Positions 11,085-22,640 of a DNA stretch of 64,000 bases are shown here, in pieces (position 1 is the first letter of the stretch; each line of letters begins with the position of its first letter). A program made the translations under genes and the position numbers. The notes beneath the pieces were generated by a model. The model searched no databases and had not been told where the DNA came from. It saw only the letters and a list, made by a program, of their open reading frames with translations. Source of the DNA: Theocolax elegans (Eukaryota > Arthropoda > Insecta > Hymenoptera > Cerocephalidae); assembly GCA_026168455.1 (NCBI GenBank), contig CM047428.1:16649313-16713312 (forward strand), read 5' to 3'.

Positions 11085-11864
11085 GGGCTATTTCACGTCA
11101 AGTGGTACGATGAAAATTTTAAATCACTCCAAATTTTCTAAACAGACTGGAAATATCTTCCAGAAGATAGAAAAAAAATTTTAGATGTTAAAAATAATTT
11201 GCCTAAGAGTTATTCCACCATGAAAAATGGAAATTTTTCAATTTTTTAGAAAAATTACTATTTTTAAAGCCATTTATCTCAAAATCTATTGATTTTTTTG
11301 AAAAAACATTATAAACAACTTTTGTTCAAAACAATCTTTAGAACTTATCTACTTGGGTTACAATTCTTAATTTTAAAATCTCGAAGAGATAGAACGCCCG
11401 GAGATATTGAATATCAAAAAAAGGCGACCACGCCACAATCGATTTTGATCTAACACCGCTCAAAAGATCACATTTTTTGAGAGCTTTCGAATGGCGGTGG
11501 TTAAATTATTGGCCAAGACCGCTGGTCTAAGTTATGCCCTAAAATACATGAAAATTAGTGATTTTATGAGGTTTATGATATTTATTGTAACCTAGGTAGA
11601 TAAATTTTAAAGACTATTTTGAACAAAAGTTGTTTATAATGTTTTTTTCAAAAAAATCAATAGATTTTGAGATCATTGGCTTTGAAAATAGTAATTTTTC
11701 TAAAAAATTGAAAAATTTCAATTTTTCATGGTGGAATAACTCTTAGGCAAATTATTTTTAACACCTAAAATTTTTTTTCTATCTTCTGGAAGATATTTCC
11801 AGTCTGTTTAGAAAATTTGGAGTGATTTAAAATTTTCATCGTACCACTTGACGTGAAATAGTCC
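11085..11864. mobile_element. Foldback element, TA-flanked, GGGCTATTTCACGTCAAGTG ends
   Basis: A 780 bp element whose left end (GGGCTATTTCACGTCAAGTG) faces its near-complement at the right end. The arms are about 290 bp each and pair almost completely, with a ~200 bp central spacer that contains GGCGACCACGCC. TA tracts flank both ends, consistent with a TA target. There is no transposase frame, so it would need proteins supplied from elsewhere. The same ends occur at 40776-41202. Confidence 0.8.
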
Positions 11865-11884
11865 ATATATATATATATATATAT

Positions 11885-13539
11885 GGGTGGTTCTCTGTGA
11901 CATCGAAGATGAAAAAAATAAATATTGCTATAACTGTGGGAATATGTTTTAGAGGTATCCAGTAGTTCTCCTGAATTTTTTCAGATTTTTTCTGGGCCAT
12001 TATTTTAAGTTACAGAGAGTCAAAGTTGACATTTTAGCACTTTTTTGCATTATATGCCCATTTTCATGAATTTTTAGCTCCCAGGGGATGCATTTTTCAC
12101 TAAAAACATAAGTATGACTTTTTTTGTAAAATTTTCCGAACTTTTCATTAAAAATACTTTTAAAGACATAATTGTATGCTGTCACACTCTTGTAAGCCAT
12201 TTAAACCTTAAATAGTGAAAATCAGCAATTCTGCTCCGGACTCTGGTAACCTAATACTGTCTAAAAGATGTCTTTTTGTAGTCAGAAACTGCCTAAAAAT
12301 TTCCAGAGTGGGTCTAAATCATTAAGATCACTTATGGTCAAAATATCCGGGAAAAGTGCCCGAAATATTAATAGAAATGTATATTTGTTGCCTTATAACG
12401 ATGAATCTAGTAGCATCATCATTGCAAAAAAATTTATGCACTTATCTTGGAATGGTAGAAAAGTATCTCCACTTGTTTCAGTATCCATCTAATCCCCTGT
12501 AAGCTGCTAAAAATACAAATATTATTATAAAATTATAAAAAATTATTTTTTAAACATTTATAATGCTGGATTTTTAGTTTTACATCCCTTACAAGAATTA
12601 TAATACTAATCTGAAGGATTACTATAAAAGTATCAACATTATTACTACAATAACTGAATATACGTATTTAATACAAAAGATATATAAATAAATCGGATAT
12701 ATAATTATAATGAATAATATGATAACGTGACAGTGACAAGTTTGTGAAATCTAAACTATGTATTGCTGAATAATAATAATAATAATGTTGATATTTTTAT
12801 AGTAATCCTTCAGATTAGTATTATAATTCTTGTAAGGGATGTAAAACTAAAAATCCAGCATTATAAATGTTTAAAAAATAATTTTTTATAATTTTATAAT
12901 AATATTTGTATTTTTAGCAGCTTACAGGGGATTAGATGGATACTGAAACAAGTGGAGATACTTTTCTACCATTCCAAGGTAAGTGCATAAATTTTTTTGC
13001 AATGATGATGCTACTAGATTCATCGTTATAAGGCAACAAATATACATTTCTATTAATATTTCGGGCACTTTTCCCGGATATTTTGACCATAAGTGATCTT
13101 AATGATTTAGACCCACTCTGGAAATTTATAGGCAGTTTCTGACTACAAAAAGACATCTTTTAGACAGTATTAGGTTACCAGAGTCCGGAGCAAAATTGCT
13201 GATTTTCACTATTTAAGGTTTAAATGGCTTACAAGAGTGTGACAGCATACATTTATGTCTTTAAAAGTATTTTTAATGAAAAGTTCGGAAAATTTAACAA
13301 AAAAAGTCATACTTATGTTTTTAGTGAAAAATGCATCCCCTGGGAGCTAAAAATTCATGAAAATGGGCATATAATGCAAAAAAGTGCTAAAATGTCAACT
13401 TTGACTCTCTGTAACTTAAAATAATGGCCCAGAAAAAATCTGAAAAAATTCAGGAGAACTACTGGATACCTCTAAAACATATTCCCACAGTTATAGCAAT
13501 ATTTATTTTTTTCATCTTCGATGTCACAGAGAACCACCC
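11885..13539. mobile_element. 1.65 kb near-perfect palindromic (foldback) element
   Basis: The ends GGGTGGTTCTCTGTGACATC and its reverse complement lie inside TA tracts. Arms of about 765 bp (11885 to ~12650 and ~12775 to 13539) match with only a handful of substitutions. As a result, mirror-image open frames appear in both arms (12000-12200 minus with 13224-13424 plus; 12268-12492 plus with 12932-13156 minus), each pair differing by two residues. The loop is only about 125 bp. The frames show no transposase motif that I recognise. A TA target suggests a Tc1/mariner-type or similar element, but the family is not established. Confidence 0.85.
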
Positions 13540-13552
13540 ATATATATATATA

Positions 13553-14302
13553 TTGGTGTATTTTTAATTATAAGACGGATTTAAGAGTTCAATAAAATAA
13601 TATAATTAAAAACAATTTATTGTGATAACAACTTTGCTACTTATTTTTAATATAATCATTCAAGTATACTTTGAGCTACATGAAGAATCTAGTTTAAAAG
13701 CATTTATAATAATGTAGATGAAGACAAATTTTATGAGAGGTTCTTCATTAAAAAGCGCAGCAGCAGATTAACTGATAAAAGACGCGATCGCAGTATATCC
13801 CGTCGAATAAATGCACAACCTGGTCTTTGAACTTTCCTATTAACATTTTGAGTGGTTCTTCGACGTTAGCGCACCTATACATTTTCTATATTCCCTTGAG
13901 AATGAATATGGTTAAATATTCACCTAAGTAACTAAAATTGCATTAGTTTAGTCCGCGTTAAAAAAATATCAATATTTTATACATTTATGCTTTATCAAAA
14001 AAATATTAAATAACTTATTTGTAAAAATTACTTGAGTGCTTTTAAAAGTATAAATAATTAATTATTAAAAATAAAGTGAATAGTTAATTTTCTCCATTTA
14101 TTGTAACGTATTATAATACAAATTACTGATATAATATACTTAATAATAAATGATAATAAATAATACATTTATTAATATACTAAGGTACGTTAAAGCAGGG
14201 TTGGGTAAGTAGTCGTCAACCCCCCATTTTCGAATACTTTTTTACAATTAGAGTTTAAAACTTATACAAAACATATATACTTGCATAACAACATTGTACA
14301 TA

Positions 14303-14337
<35 letters not shown>
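13553..14337. repeat. 785 bp tandem repeat, copy 1
   Basis: Every base compared matches 14338-15122 with a constant offset of 785, from TTGGTGTATTTTTAATTATA through the TA tract that ends the unit. It includes an orphan left end of the hAT-like element (CAGGGTTGGGTAAGTAGTCG at 14196). No gene seen. Confidence 0.9.
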
Positions 14338-14341
<4 letters not shown>

Positions 14342-15087
14342 TGTATTTTTAATTATAAGACGGATTTAAGAGTTCAATAAAATAATATAATTAAAAACAA
14401 TTTATTGTGATAACAACTTTGCTACTTATTTTTAATATAATCATTCAAGTATACTTTGAGCTACATGAAGAATCTAGTTTAAAAGCATTTATAATAATGT
14501 AGATGAAGACAAATTTTATGAGAGGTTCTTCATTAAAAAGCGCAGCAGCAGATTAACTGATAAAAGACGCGATCGCAGTATATCCCGTCGAATAAATGCA
14601 CAACCTGGTCTTTGAACTTTCCTATTAACATTTTGAGTGGTTCTTCGACGTTAGCGCACCTATACATTTTCTATATTCCCTTGAGAATGAATATGGTTAA
14701 ATATTCACCTAAGTAACTAAAATTGCATTAGTTTAGTCCGCGTTAAAAAAATATCAATATTTTATACATTTATGCTTTATCAAAAAAATATTAAATAACT
14801 TATTTGTAAAAATTACTTGAGTGCTTTTAAAAGTATAAATAATTAATTATTAAAAATAAAGTGAATAGTTAATTTTCTCCATTTATTGTAACGTATTATA
14901 ATACAAATTACTGATATAATATACTTAATAATAAATGATAATAAATAATACATTTATTAATATACTAAGGTACGTTAAAGCAGGGTTGGGTAAGTAGTCG
15001 TCAACCCCCCATTTTCGAATACTTTTTTACAATTAGAGTTTAAAACTTATACAAAACATATATACTTGCATAACAACATTGTACATA

Positions 15088-15122
<35 letters not shown>
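14338..15122. repeat. 785 bp tandem repeat, copy 2
   Basis: Second copy with no difference seen by eye. Both breakpoints fall in TA dinucleotide tracts (13541-13552, 14304-14337, 15089-15126), so unequal exchange or slippage between TA tracts explains it. Its right part forms the left end of the intact foldback 14981-16218. Confidence 0.9.
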
Positions 15123-15128
<6 letters not shown>

Positions 15129-16218
15129 AAATAACGATAAAAAAAAAGCATTCCCCACGTAAAAAAAATAGTATACAAATTGTATCCAAAATGTACATAA
15201 TTTATTTTATATAAATAGTATACAATATTGATTGTATAAAATATGTATAAAATCTGTATACGTTCTGTAAAAAAATAATCTATACAATTTGGTAAAAATT
15301 GTATACAAGAAGTAAAGAAATTCTTTTTTTCTTATTTTTGTGTAAATAAACAATTTGGAAAATTAAAAATAGAAAATATATTAGGCATTTGGAAACAGCT
15401 GCAGCACTGCCCTGTAAACGAGAAAAACTTTAGAGGTTATGGACATCAGAACCATCGATGATGAGGAGATTAACGTAACAAAGAATTGCTGCTGCCACTG
15501 ACACCAACGATCTTGAGAAAATGTCAACAACTTCTCCTTCATTGCAATTTGGCCAAAATGTGGAAATTACCTTTTCGTTACATCCAACGGACCTTTTAAC
15601 ATCGACTTGTACATCATGAAGGTTAGACAGGGTCTGACTGAATGTTTTGTTGTTTGATTGTCAAGTGAATGTTCAATCTTCATCTTCTTTATCGGTTGCT
15701 AATAAAAAAGTTGAAAATCGACTTGACAACCAAAGAACAAAACATTCAGTCAGATCCTGTCTAACTTTCATGATGAGCAAGTCGATGTTGAAGAGTCCTT
15801 TGGATGTAACGAAATGGTAATTTCAACGTTTTGTCAAATCGCAATGAAGGAAAAGTTGTTGACATTTTTTCAAGATCGTTGGTGTCAGTGGCACCAGCAA
15901 TTCTTTGTTGCGTTAATCTCCTCATCATCGATGGTTCTGATGTCCATAACCTCTATAGTTTTTCTCGTTTACAGGGCAGTTCTGCAGCTGTTTACAAATG
16001 CCTAATATATTTTCTTTTTTTTAATTTTTCAGATTTTTTATTTATACAAAAAAAAATTTATAAGAAAGAAGATAGAAGATGATTTTATACATATTTTATA
16101 CAACCAATATTGTATACTATTTGTATAAAATAAATTGTGTACATGTGTTTACTATTTTTTTACGTAGGTCGAAAAAGTATTCGACAATGGATGGTTAACG
16201 ACTACTTATCCAACCCTG
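14981..16218. mobile_element. hAT-like foldback element
   Basis: The left end CAGGGTTGGGTAAGTAGTCG and the right end (its near-complement, finishing at CCCTG) bound a palindrome with arms of several hundred bases centred near 15690. CAG-type termini of this kind are usual in the hAT superfamily. The 8 bp flanks (CGTTAAAG and TGTCAAAC) agree at only five positions, so the target duplication is weak. The left arm carries an extra block of about 120 bp, mostly a TA tract, between the TIR and CCCCACGTAAAAA that the right arm lacks. Open frames at 15814-16082 sit in the right arm and have no recognised transposase motif. Confidence 0.75.
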
Positions 16219-17765
16219 TGTCAAACTAGTAATGTTAGCATTCGAGTGATTTACCGACTATAAAGTACTATTTTTAAATAATTTAATTTAAATATAATTT
16301 ATATTTAAATTTTAAAACCCACGAAAATGATTACTCTGTTACAATCTATTATTGTTCATAATTTCAAGATTATTGGTATACAGAAATTGATTAATTATTT
16401 CAGAAAAATTCAAATCACTGTACAAAGCGACTAAAATTTGTAAAAGAATTAATCTTATTAACTACTGTTCTAATAATTTTAAAACTTCGCACAATTATAG
16501 ATAATAATGGGCACTGTTCTTCGATTTTACTTAAAAACAATACTTTTCAATCGATAAATGACTCGCTCTCTAAAAATGAAATAGTGATAAACTATATTTT
16601 TAGTCATTATTCACTAATTCAATGTGTAATAGATCTTCCGGATGAATGAATTGACTTGATTATGTGTACAGCAAACGAAACGATTTTGATCAAATCAAAA
16701 CTTATTATCCTCAATTTTCGATAGCTTTAAAATTAGAATCGAAGAGAGTTATTATTAACGTGAAATTTAATTTTAATATTATAGAATTCGATGAATGATA
16801 TCCGATTAAGGAAATATGTGAAAGTTATTTCTATGATTTATTGATTCTATAAAAAGGATTTACCAATAGCATACGTTATCATTGCTAAGCATGTGTAAAG
16901 CGATTCCACGAATTTTCTCCATATCAAGAGCGATTCGTCATAATGCTTGACATTGTAAATGCTGACGTCTCACAGGTTTTCATAAAGCGATGCAGGCAAG
17001 ACCTTTCTTGGAAAGCGTTTATCCCTTCGAAATGAAAGGAAAATCTTCTATGTGTCACACGAGCACTTTTATTAAACATACCTGGAATAATTTATGTGTT
17101 GAATTAAAAATTTTTTATACCCTCTTTACCCATTTTACGCGTGACAGCTGCAGTGACATGACCAATTTCTATTAAATTGTATTACATATATGAGGTAGAG
17201 TACCCGAATTCAGAACAAAATTTAAATAGTTTGCGTAGTTAAATTACTGTTCAAAAATATCATACTTTTATTTACTTTAATAAAAAATAAAAAGAATTCG
17301 AGTATATATAAGTTGATAAAAATAAAAATTGACTTTGGCTGGTAAAGCTGTAAAAGGTAAGCGAAGGTAGTCCCTTTTGTGGGAGAGAAAAATGTACGTA
17401 AACTTAGACATGTAAAAACTTATGTGCTCAACATTAGCGTTCGCTCGGCATTACGTGAATTGAAAGTGTAGGTGAAGATAAGCAGAGCCTAGCATGTACG
17501 GTGTACTTAATGCTTATTTATACCCATTTAAGTATAAATTGCTAGTATCAACAACTATTTTTCTCACATTTATTTATTCATATAGTAAATACGTATGTCC
17601 CAACATTACCTCTCAGTTTTAACTTTGTTCCGAATTCGTGTACTTTATTAGAGAAATTTCAATGGTTCATTCGGTTTATTCGAACTTGGCTAATATAACA
17701 AACTCCTTACTTAAAATAATATTGTTATTTCGTTTGAAAAATTGTTCCGCTGTTACCGAATAACT
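16219..17765. other. Intergenic, no gene seen
   Basis: AT-rich DNA with only short chance frames (for example 16990-17175). I see no domain, splice pattern or RNA gene here. Confidence 0.6.
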
Positions 17766-18155
17766 TTAACGGGATGTCGGACCCAATTTACAGGGATCTA
17801 CACCATGCAACATAAGAATTATCTTGGAAATATTGAATTAAAAATCTGAACAAAATTCATATGAATAGTTTACAACAAACCCGAAGGAATAACGTTTTGA
17901 TTTTTTAAGAAAAAATAAATTTGTTAATAATAATTGAATAAACAATTTTTGGTCGATAATTATTGGTCTAAAAAGACGAATTTTCAACGCAAAAATCAAA
18001 ATTATATTACACATTTGAAAATCTGAAAAAATTTGAGTATACTGTTTAAAATATGCCTAAGGGCATGACGTTCAAGATTTTTTGAAAAATATTATTCTTT
18101 TGTTTACAAAAAAAATATTAAAAATAACCATTTTCTGAGTTCGACATCCCCTTAA
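17766..18155. mobile_element. piggyBac-like MITE, copy 1
   Basis: Bounded by TTAA at both ends, with inverted ends CGGGATGTCGGACCCA and (right end, reverse complement) GGGGATGTCGAACTCA. TTAA target duplication with short inverted repeats is the hallmark of the piggyBac superfamily. The 390 bp interior has no useful frame and aligns along its length with 57755-58151 in the same orientation, which supports a mobile family. Confidence 0.8.
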
Positions 18156-20216
18156 CGCTCTAAAATTATATTTCCCACGTATATTGCCATATACGCATGT
18201 GCTTATGTTAGGATCAATACGTTGAATATACTTAGCGAATAGGTTGATTGTACTCTAGTAATTAAAATAAAAATATCGCGACAACGAAGTACGATACTAA
18301 TAACCGAAATAAAATGAATCCCAATTGCGAGAGAAAATCTAAGCAAGATTAGACGATATAAGGGATGGAGGATGAGCGTGATGGTATTGCGTCGTGTAAT
18401 CATGCCATTCATCTGATTACCACTCATGCAAGCGAATCTCTCGAGCAATCGGGGTCGAGGCGCGTGCAACGAAACACACGTGCAGATGTATCGCGCGCGA
18501 GTATCATTCGCCTCCCCCCCCCCTCTCTCTCTTGCGGGTACTCGACGTAATTACACCCAGAGCCCTGGAAACGAGAAGGAGGAAACTACGTGCGAGAGGA
18601 CGTGGAAGGATATGGATAGAGACAAGAGGATGTTTCCCGAGGGTCTTTCCATTTTCTCCGAGAATATTACGAGATCTCGATGTACAGAGTGCGAATTTTC
18701 AGCTGGTCTTTGTACCTGTATATACTAAAAATCACGATCGTTGTCGATTAATATAATACCATTTTTAATTTACCTATTACAATTTGATGGTTTAAAATAA
18801 AAAATACTGCCAAACCGTTTTACATTTAGAAGAGCTAGGTATAAGAGAGAGATGAAAATCTAATCCACCTGCGCTTTTGTGAAACGTCTTAATTTATGGA
18901 AATTGCCACATAAACTGTTTTTTTCGGTCCTCAACCGATTGATACAAGCACCGAGTAAGGAGCATAAAAAAGCGACGTTAAAATAATAAACGAGAAATAA
19001 ACTCACTTGACATCCGAGTGATGTATACGTATGTATAAAAAAGTATAATTCATTTTTAGAGAGATAATATAGAAAAATGAGTTGAGTGATAATAAGCGAC
19101 AATAAGAAGAAAATTAAGTTTAAGCAGTTATTAATCGCGTAATACCCATCAAATAATATTTCTACATTTTATACGAGTTCATTTTATGACTTTTCAAGTC
19201 ACGTGCTATTCTGAATTAGTAAATTGGTTATATGCTACGAAAATTTTAAAGACTATTCAAGTTTTAATTGATTTGAGGGAATGTCTTTCTTCTTCAAGTG
19301 CTACAACTGCAGTGATTAAAAACGAATGAAACACTCGGAGACGAAGTTACTGCTATAGTCAATTGTCACCTGTCCTAAAATAAGTTTATATCGTTAAATT
19401 CTTAAATACCCTTTAATTTTATGATTAATAATAATAAATTATTTATCATTTCGATCGAGGAGATTAAAAATTCACAGTTGAAAGATAACGTCAACTCAAA
19501 GTGTGAATAAAGTCGAGAATTGTCAAGGCCCCTATCGAGAAGTAAATTTTCACCGGAAAGGAAAGTTTTGTGCATACAATAATGGGATTCCTATGGGAGT
19601 CTAATGTGATATAATTGAAGGATATGAATTGCTATTCGCTTGCGTATTTCATGAATATATGTTTGCGTTATAATGAATCAAAATTTATTAGGTCGAGAGT
19701 TTGTCCGTATAGGTAATGAACTGCAATTGTTAGTTTAATTGAAAGGAAAATACATTTCACCCGATGTAAAATTAAATATTTGAGTTTTGGAATAACTTTT
19801 AATTAAGCGAAGTTACATTATACCTAAATAAATATTTTTATACAAGTTTTTAATCCTCAGTCATGCGTTAATACAATAATAGTTGTTATGAGTGCACAAT
19901 ATTTAATAATAAATTATAATATAAAATTGAGATGACGTAACAGTACATAACTGATTGTTACATTAACTTATAAAACTATATATGGATGCAGCATGCAGGA
20001 TATTACTACTATGCACTTTAATAATTTTAAATATAGTGTATCAATAATTAACTTTTTGAAATTAAGAGTCTAGGTTTCAAATAAAAATAGTTACATTTCG
20101 TATGAGAATTATAATTTTTCAAAATAATTGTTTATAATTTTTTGTAACTACACCAACAAGCATATTATTTTTATTAAAATGTCGAATTGACATATTATAG
20201 GTTCCCAAAATGAATG
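18156..20216. other. Intergenic with a CpG/CT-rich patch
   Basis: The patch at about 18360-18730 is richer in G, C and CpG than its surroundings and contains a C-run/CT microsatellite (18511-18532). Overlapping frames there (to 100 codons) are low in complexity and lack splice sites that would link them to anything, so I do not call a gene. It could be a regulatory region or an untranslated exon. The rest is AT-rich and featureless. Confidence 0.5.
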
Positions 20217-20463
20217 TGCACGGAGAAAAAATTTCTAGTCTAGTAAAAAGTGCAATATTGTTTAGTAATCTATATAGACAAATTTGACGAATGATAAAGA
20301 TAACTATTGTTTATAGGTAAAATTTACTACATATCTATTAATATTTACTATATACCTCGTAAATTTTTCTATAACAAAATAGTAATTTGTATCATTTTTC
20401 AAACATGTCTCTATTACTAAACAACATTGTTATTTTCACTAGAACATTTTGTCTCCGTGTGCT
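20217..20463. mobile_element. MITE with CACGGAG ends
   Basis: An inverted repeat of about 85 bp per arm: CACGGAGAAAAAATTTCTAG at the left faces CACGGAGACAAAATGTTCTA (reverse complement of the right end). Both arms then continue with TTGTTTAGTAATs and GAATGATA-like blocks. TG dinucleotides directly flank both ends (possible 2 bp target duplication). It is non-coding and about 245 bp long. Superfamily not assigned. Confidence 0.7.
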
Positions 20464-21600
20464 TTTACGGAAAAATGAAACATTTTTGAATAAAGTTAAG
20501 TTATAGAGATCATGATTTTAATGATCAAATTATTGTGAAAGCAAAAGTTCTTTTGGCGGTAGGTATTGGTAATTATTTTTAATTGCAATGACGATACACA
20601 TAAATGATTATTTTCTTCCACGTAATTGTACATTAAAGTAAGGATTAGTTGTATCGATTTACTGAGACAAACAGTAGCTGATTTTGATTTCAATTATAAT
20701 GCCGCATATGTCAGAAAATACTGTAAAATTGACAACAATGTTGTCATTAATCTCAATATTTGTCAAAACAGTAATAAAATTTAAAAATCTACGTATAAAA
20801 AAGTGTAAATGTCTAATATATTGTCCAATAAAAGGTACTATCTGCAGAATGATGAGAATATTTCTTAAGCAAATAAAATCTTCTATTTGTCCAGTAAAGT
20901 AGACACAACATTCTTAATTTAAAGACGATATAAGTTATTTTATGAATAAACTCTGGTAAAAATTTTATTATAAATTGTCTAAATTATGGTGAAACTTATA
21001 CCAGATAAAAGTTTCAAACCAATTTGTTTTATAATTCTTGTTATATTGAACGATTTCTTGATTCGATATCCATGATAAATTATTCTTTTTAATTATTCAA
21101 AAAAATATATTTATTTAAATAAACTAGATTATCACATTTAGGTATGTAGATAGAAAATGTATATCGTAAGAAATGGCTTTACCAAGTGGTGATAATAAGG
21201 GAAGCAGTTACCACCATAGTACCAACAAGTGATAATATCGCTCCCTACTTGATCAGACCACCGTACCACGTTTAATTCGTAAAGTTTTCGAAAATACGTT
21301 TTACCAGTTATCAAGTAAAATCTTCAAGATTTCATAATATTAAATCCATGAAATAAACTGAAAACCCCAAAGGTACGGTTTGTAAAAAAAATGAAAGTGA
21401 TTAGCAGCTGTGAACAAACTGCTAGTAAGGGCTTGCTTCACCAGACAAAGGTAAGTATATCTAATATTTTTTTTAATTACTTCGATGATCGCAATAAAAG
21501 GTTAGCGAGTGCCCAAAGAACATAAGAACAATGATAATAAAAGATAAAAAATAAAGAAGAACCGTGTGAAATATAAGCGCATAAAAGTGTTGGTGATTCG
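20464..21600. other. Intergenic, possible splice donor near 21450
   Basis: AT-rich DNA. A short open stretch beginning with an ATG near 21392 runs into a good donor (CAAAG|GTAAGTAT, 21446-21458). No partner exon is visible, so this remains only a donor-like site. Confidence 0.35.
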
Positions 21601-22083
21601 TTGGTGAAAGAGTCCCCTTTGGCCAAACGCGTCTCCCCACAGATGTCGACACCCTGGCTTTTCTATACAACGAGGACATAGTTACACACATAGGAGACAA
21701 CTGCGCAAGACGTCGCGCGCACTCCCATTGACCAGGTTGTTGTGCGCACCGATGCTCTTCTAAGCCACTAGTACTATACGGTGCCTTTGTGACGGACAGT
21801 CCGTCTGGTGCGTCGCAGTGAAGGCTTCTCATATTCGTATAAAAAAATTACGCGATAAATAATCCAGGCGCATAGACAGACACACAAACACACAAACACA
21901 CACTCACAGAGGCACACACATACGCAACGGATATAGAGACGTATAAACCAAGGGAACAAAAAATAGGGGAGAAGAACGTTTGAGAAAACTGCAACTGTTC
22001 TTTGGCTCATCGAGGTTTCCTGCGTCGTCTGCTGCTGACCGCTGGGAATCAAGGTAACTTGTTATACACTTGTATATATGTAC

Positions 22084-22125
<42 letters not shown>

Positions 22126-22331
22126 ATACCTATTTAACAACCGCCTCTCTTTCTCATGGCTTTTGCTCCGCGATATCTGTGTGTATATATATATATATGT
22201 CGTACATATATATATTTCGTTAATATTATTTTTATGCGCCTAATTTCTGCGCGCGCTCTCTCGCAGTGTGAGTGTGTGTTCCACTAAACCGCCCAGTACG
22301 AAATCGATCGGTGCGGGATTTCCCTTTATAT

Positions 22332-22371
<40 letters not shown>

Positions 22372-22474
22372 TCTTCCGAATGCTTTTTTTTTCTCTTCCG
22401 AAGTTCTTTAAGGTGACGCGATCGTGGTTTCATTTTCTTTACGGTGGAGGTCCTTTTCTCGTGAGCGTATATAC

Positions 22475-22531
<57 letters not shown>

Positions 22532-22640
22532 GTAGTCGACGCTAATATATTCCGTGATTTCGTATCACTTGATAACTATATATATATATATATATATGAC
22601 ACATGACCGCATGATTATTGTTTTGTATAATGTACGTATA
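21601..22640. repeat. Microsatellite-dense, CpG-richer block
   Basis: Contains CA/CT runs (about 21890-21930), TA tracts at 22088-22122, 22480-22528 and 22577-22597, and a GTC trinucleotide run (22332-22370) next to a GC-richer stretch (21600-21830, 22230-22340). Open frames here, up to 119 codons, are driven by the repeats. The GTC run could encode poly-Val in one frame, but no supporting gene structure is seen. Possibly a promoter-proximal region. Confidence 0.6.

Noticed and set aside
12251..12271. String in the palindrome arm resembling the miR-8/miR-200 mature sequence (TAATACTGTC...GATGTC)
   Set aside because: The middle differs, it lies inside a transposon arm, and no local precursor hairpin of the right size surrounds it; likely chance.
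12268..12492. Mirror-image small proteins in the 1.65 kb palindrome
   Set aside because: They are frames of a foldback's two arms; each pair matches because the arms do. No transposase motif recognised.
15814..16082. 63- and 83-codon overlapping frames in the hAT-like foldback
   Set aside because: They overlap each other in different frames in one arm of an inverted repeat, without BED-finger or catalytic motifs that I can see.
21392..21450. Short ATG frame running into a good splice donor
   Set aside because: Only about 20 codons, no partner exon and no leader; a donor consensus of this quality occurs by chance in 64 kb.
21473..21832. 119-codon minus-strand frame
   Set aside because: It combines a GC-richer patch with low-complexity sequence, shows no domain, and has no splice or start context.
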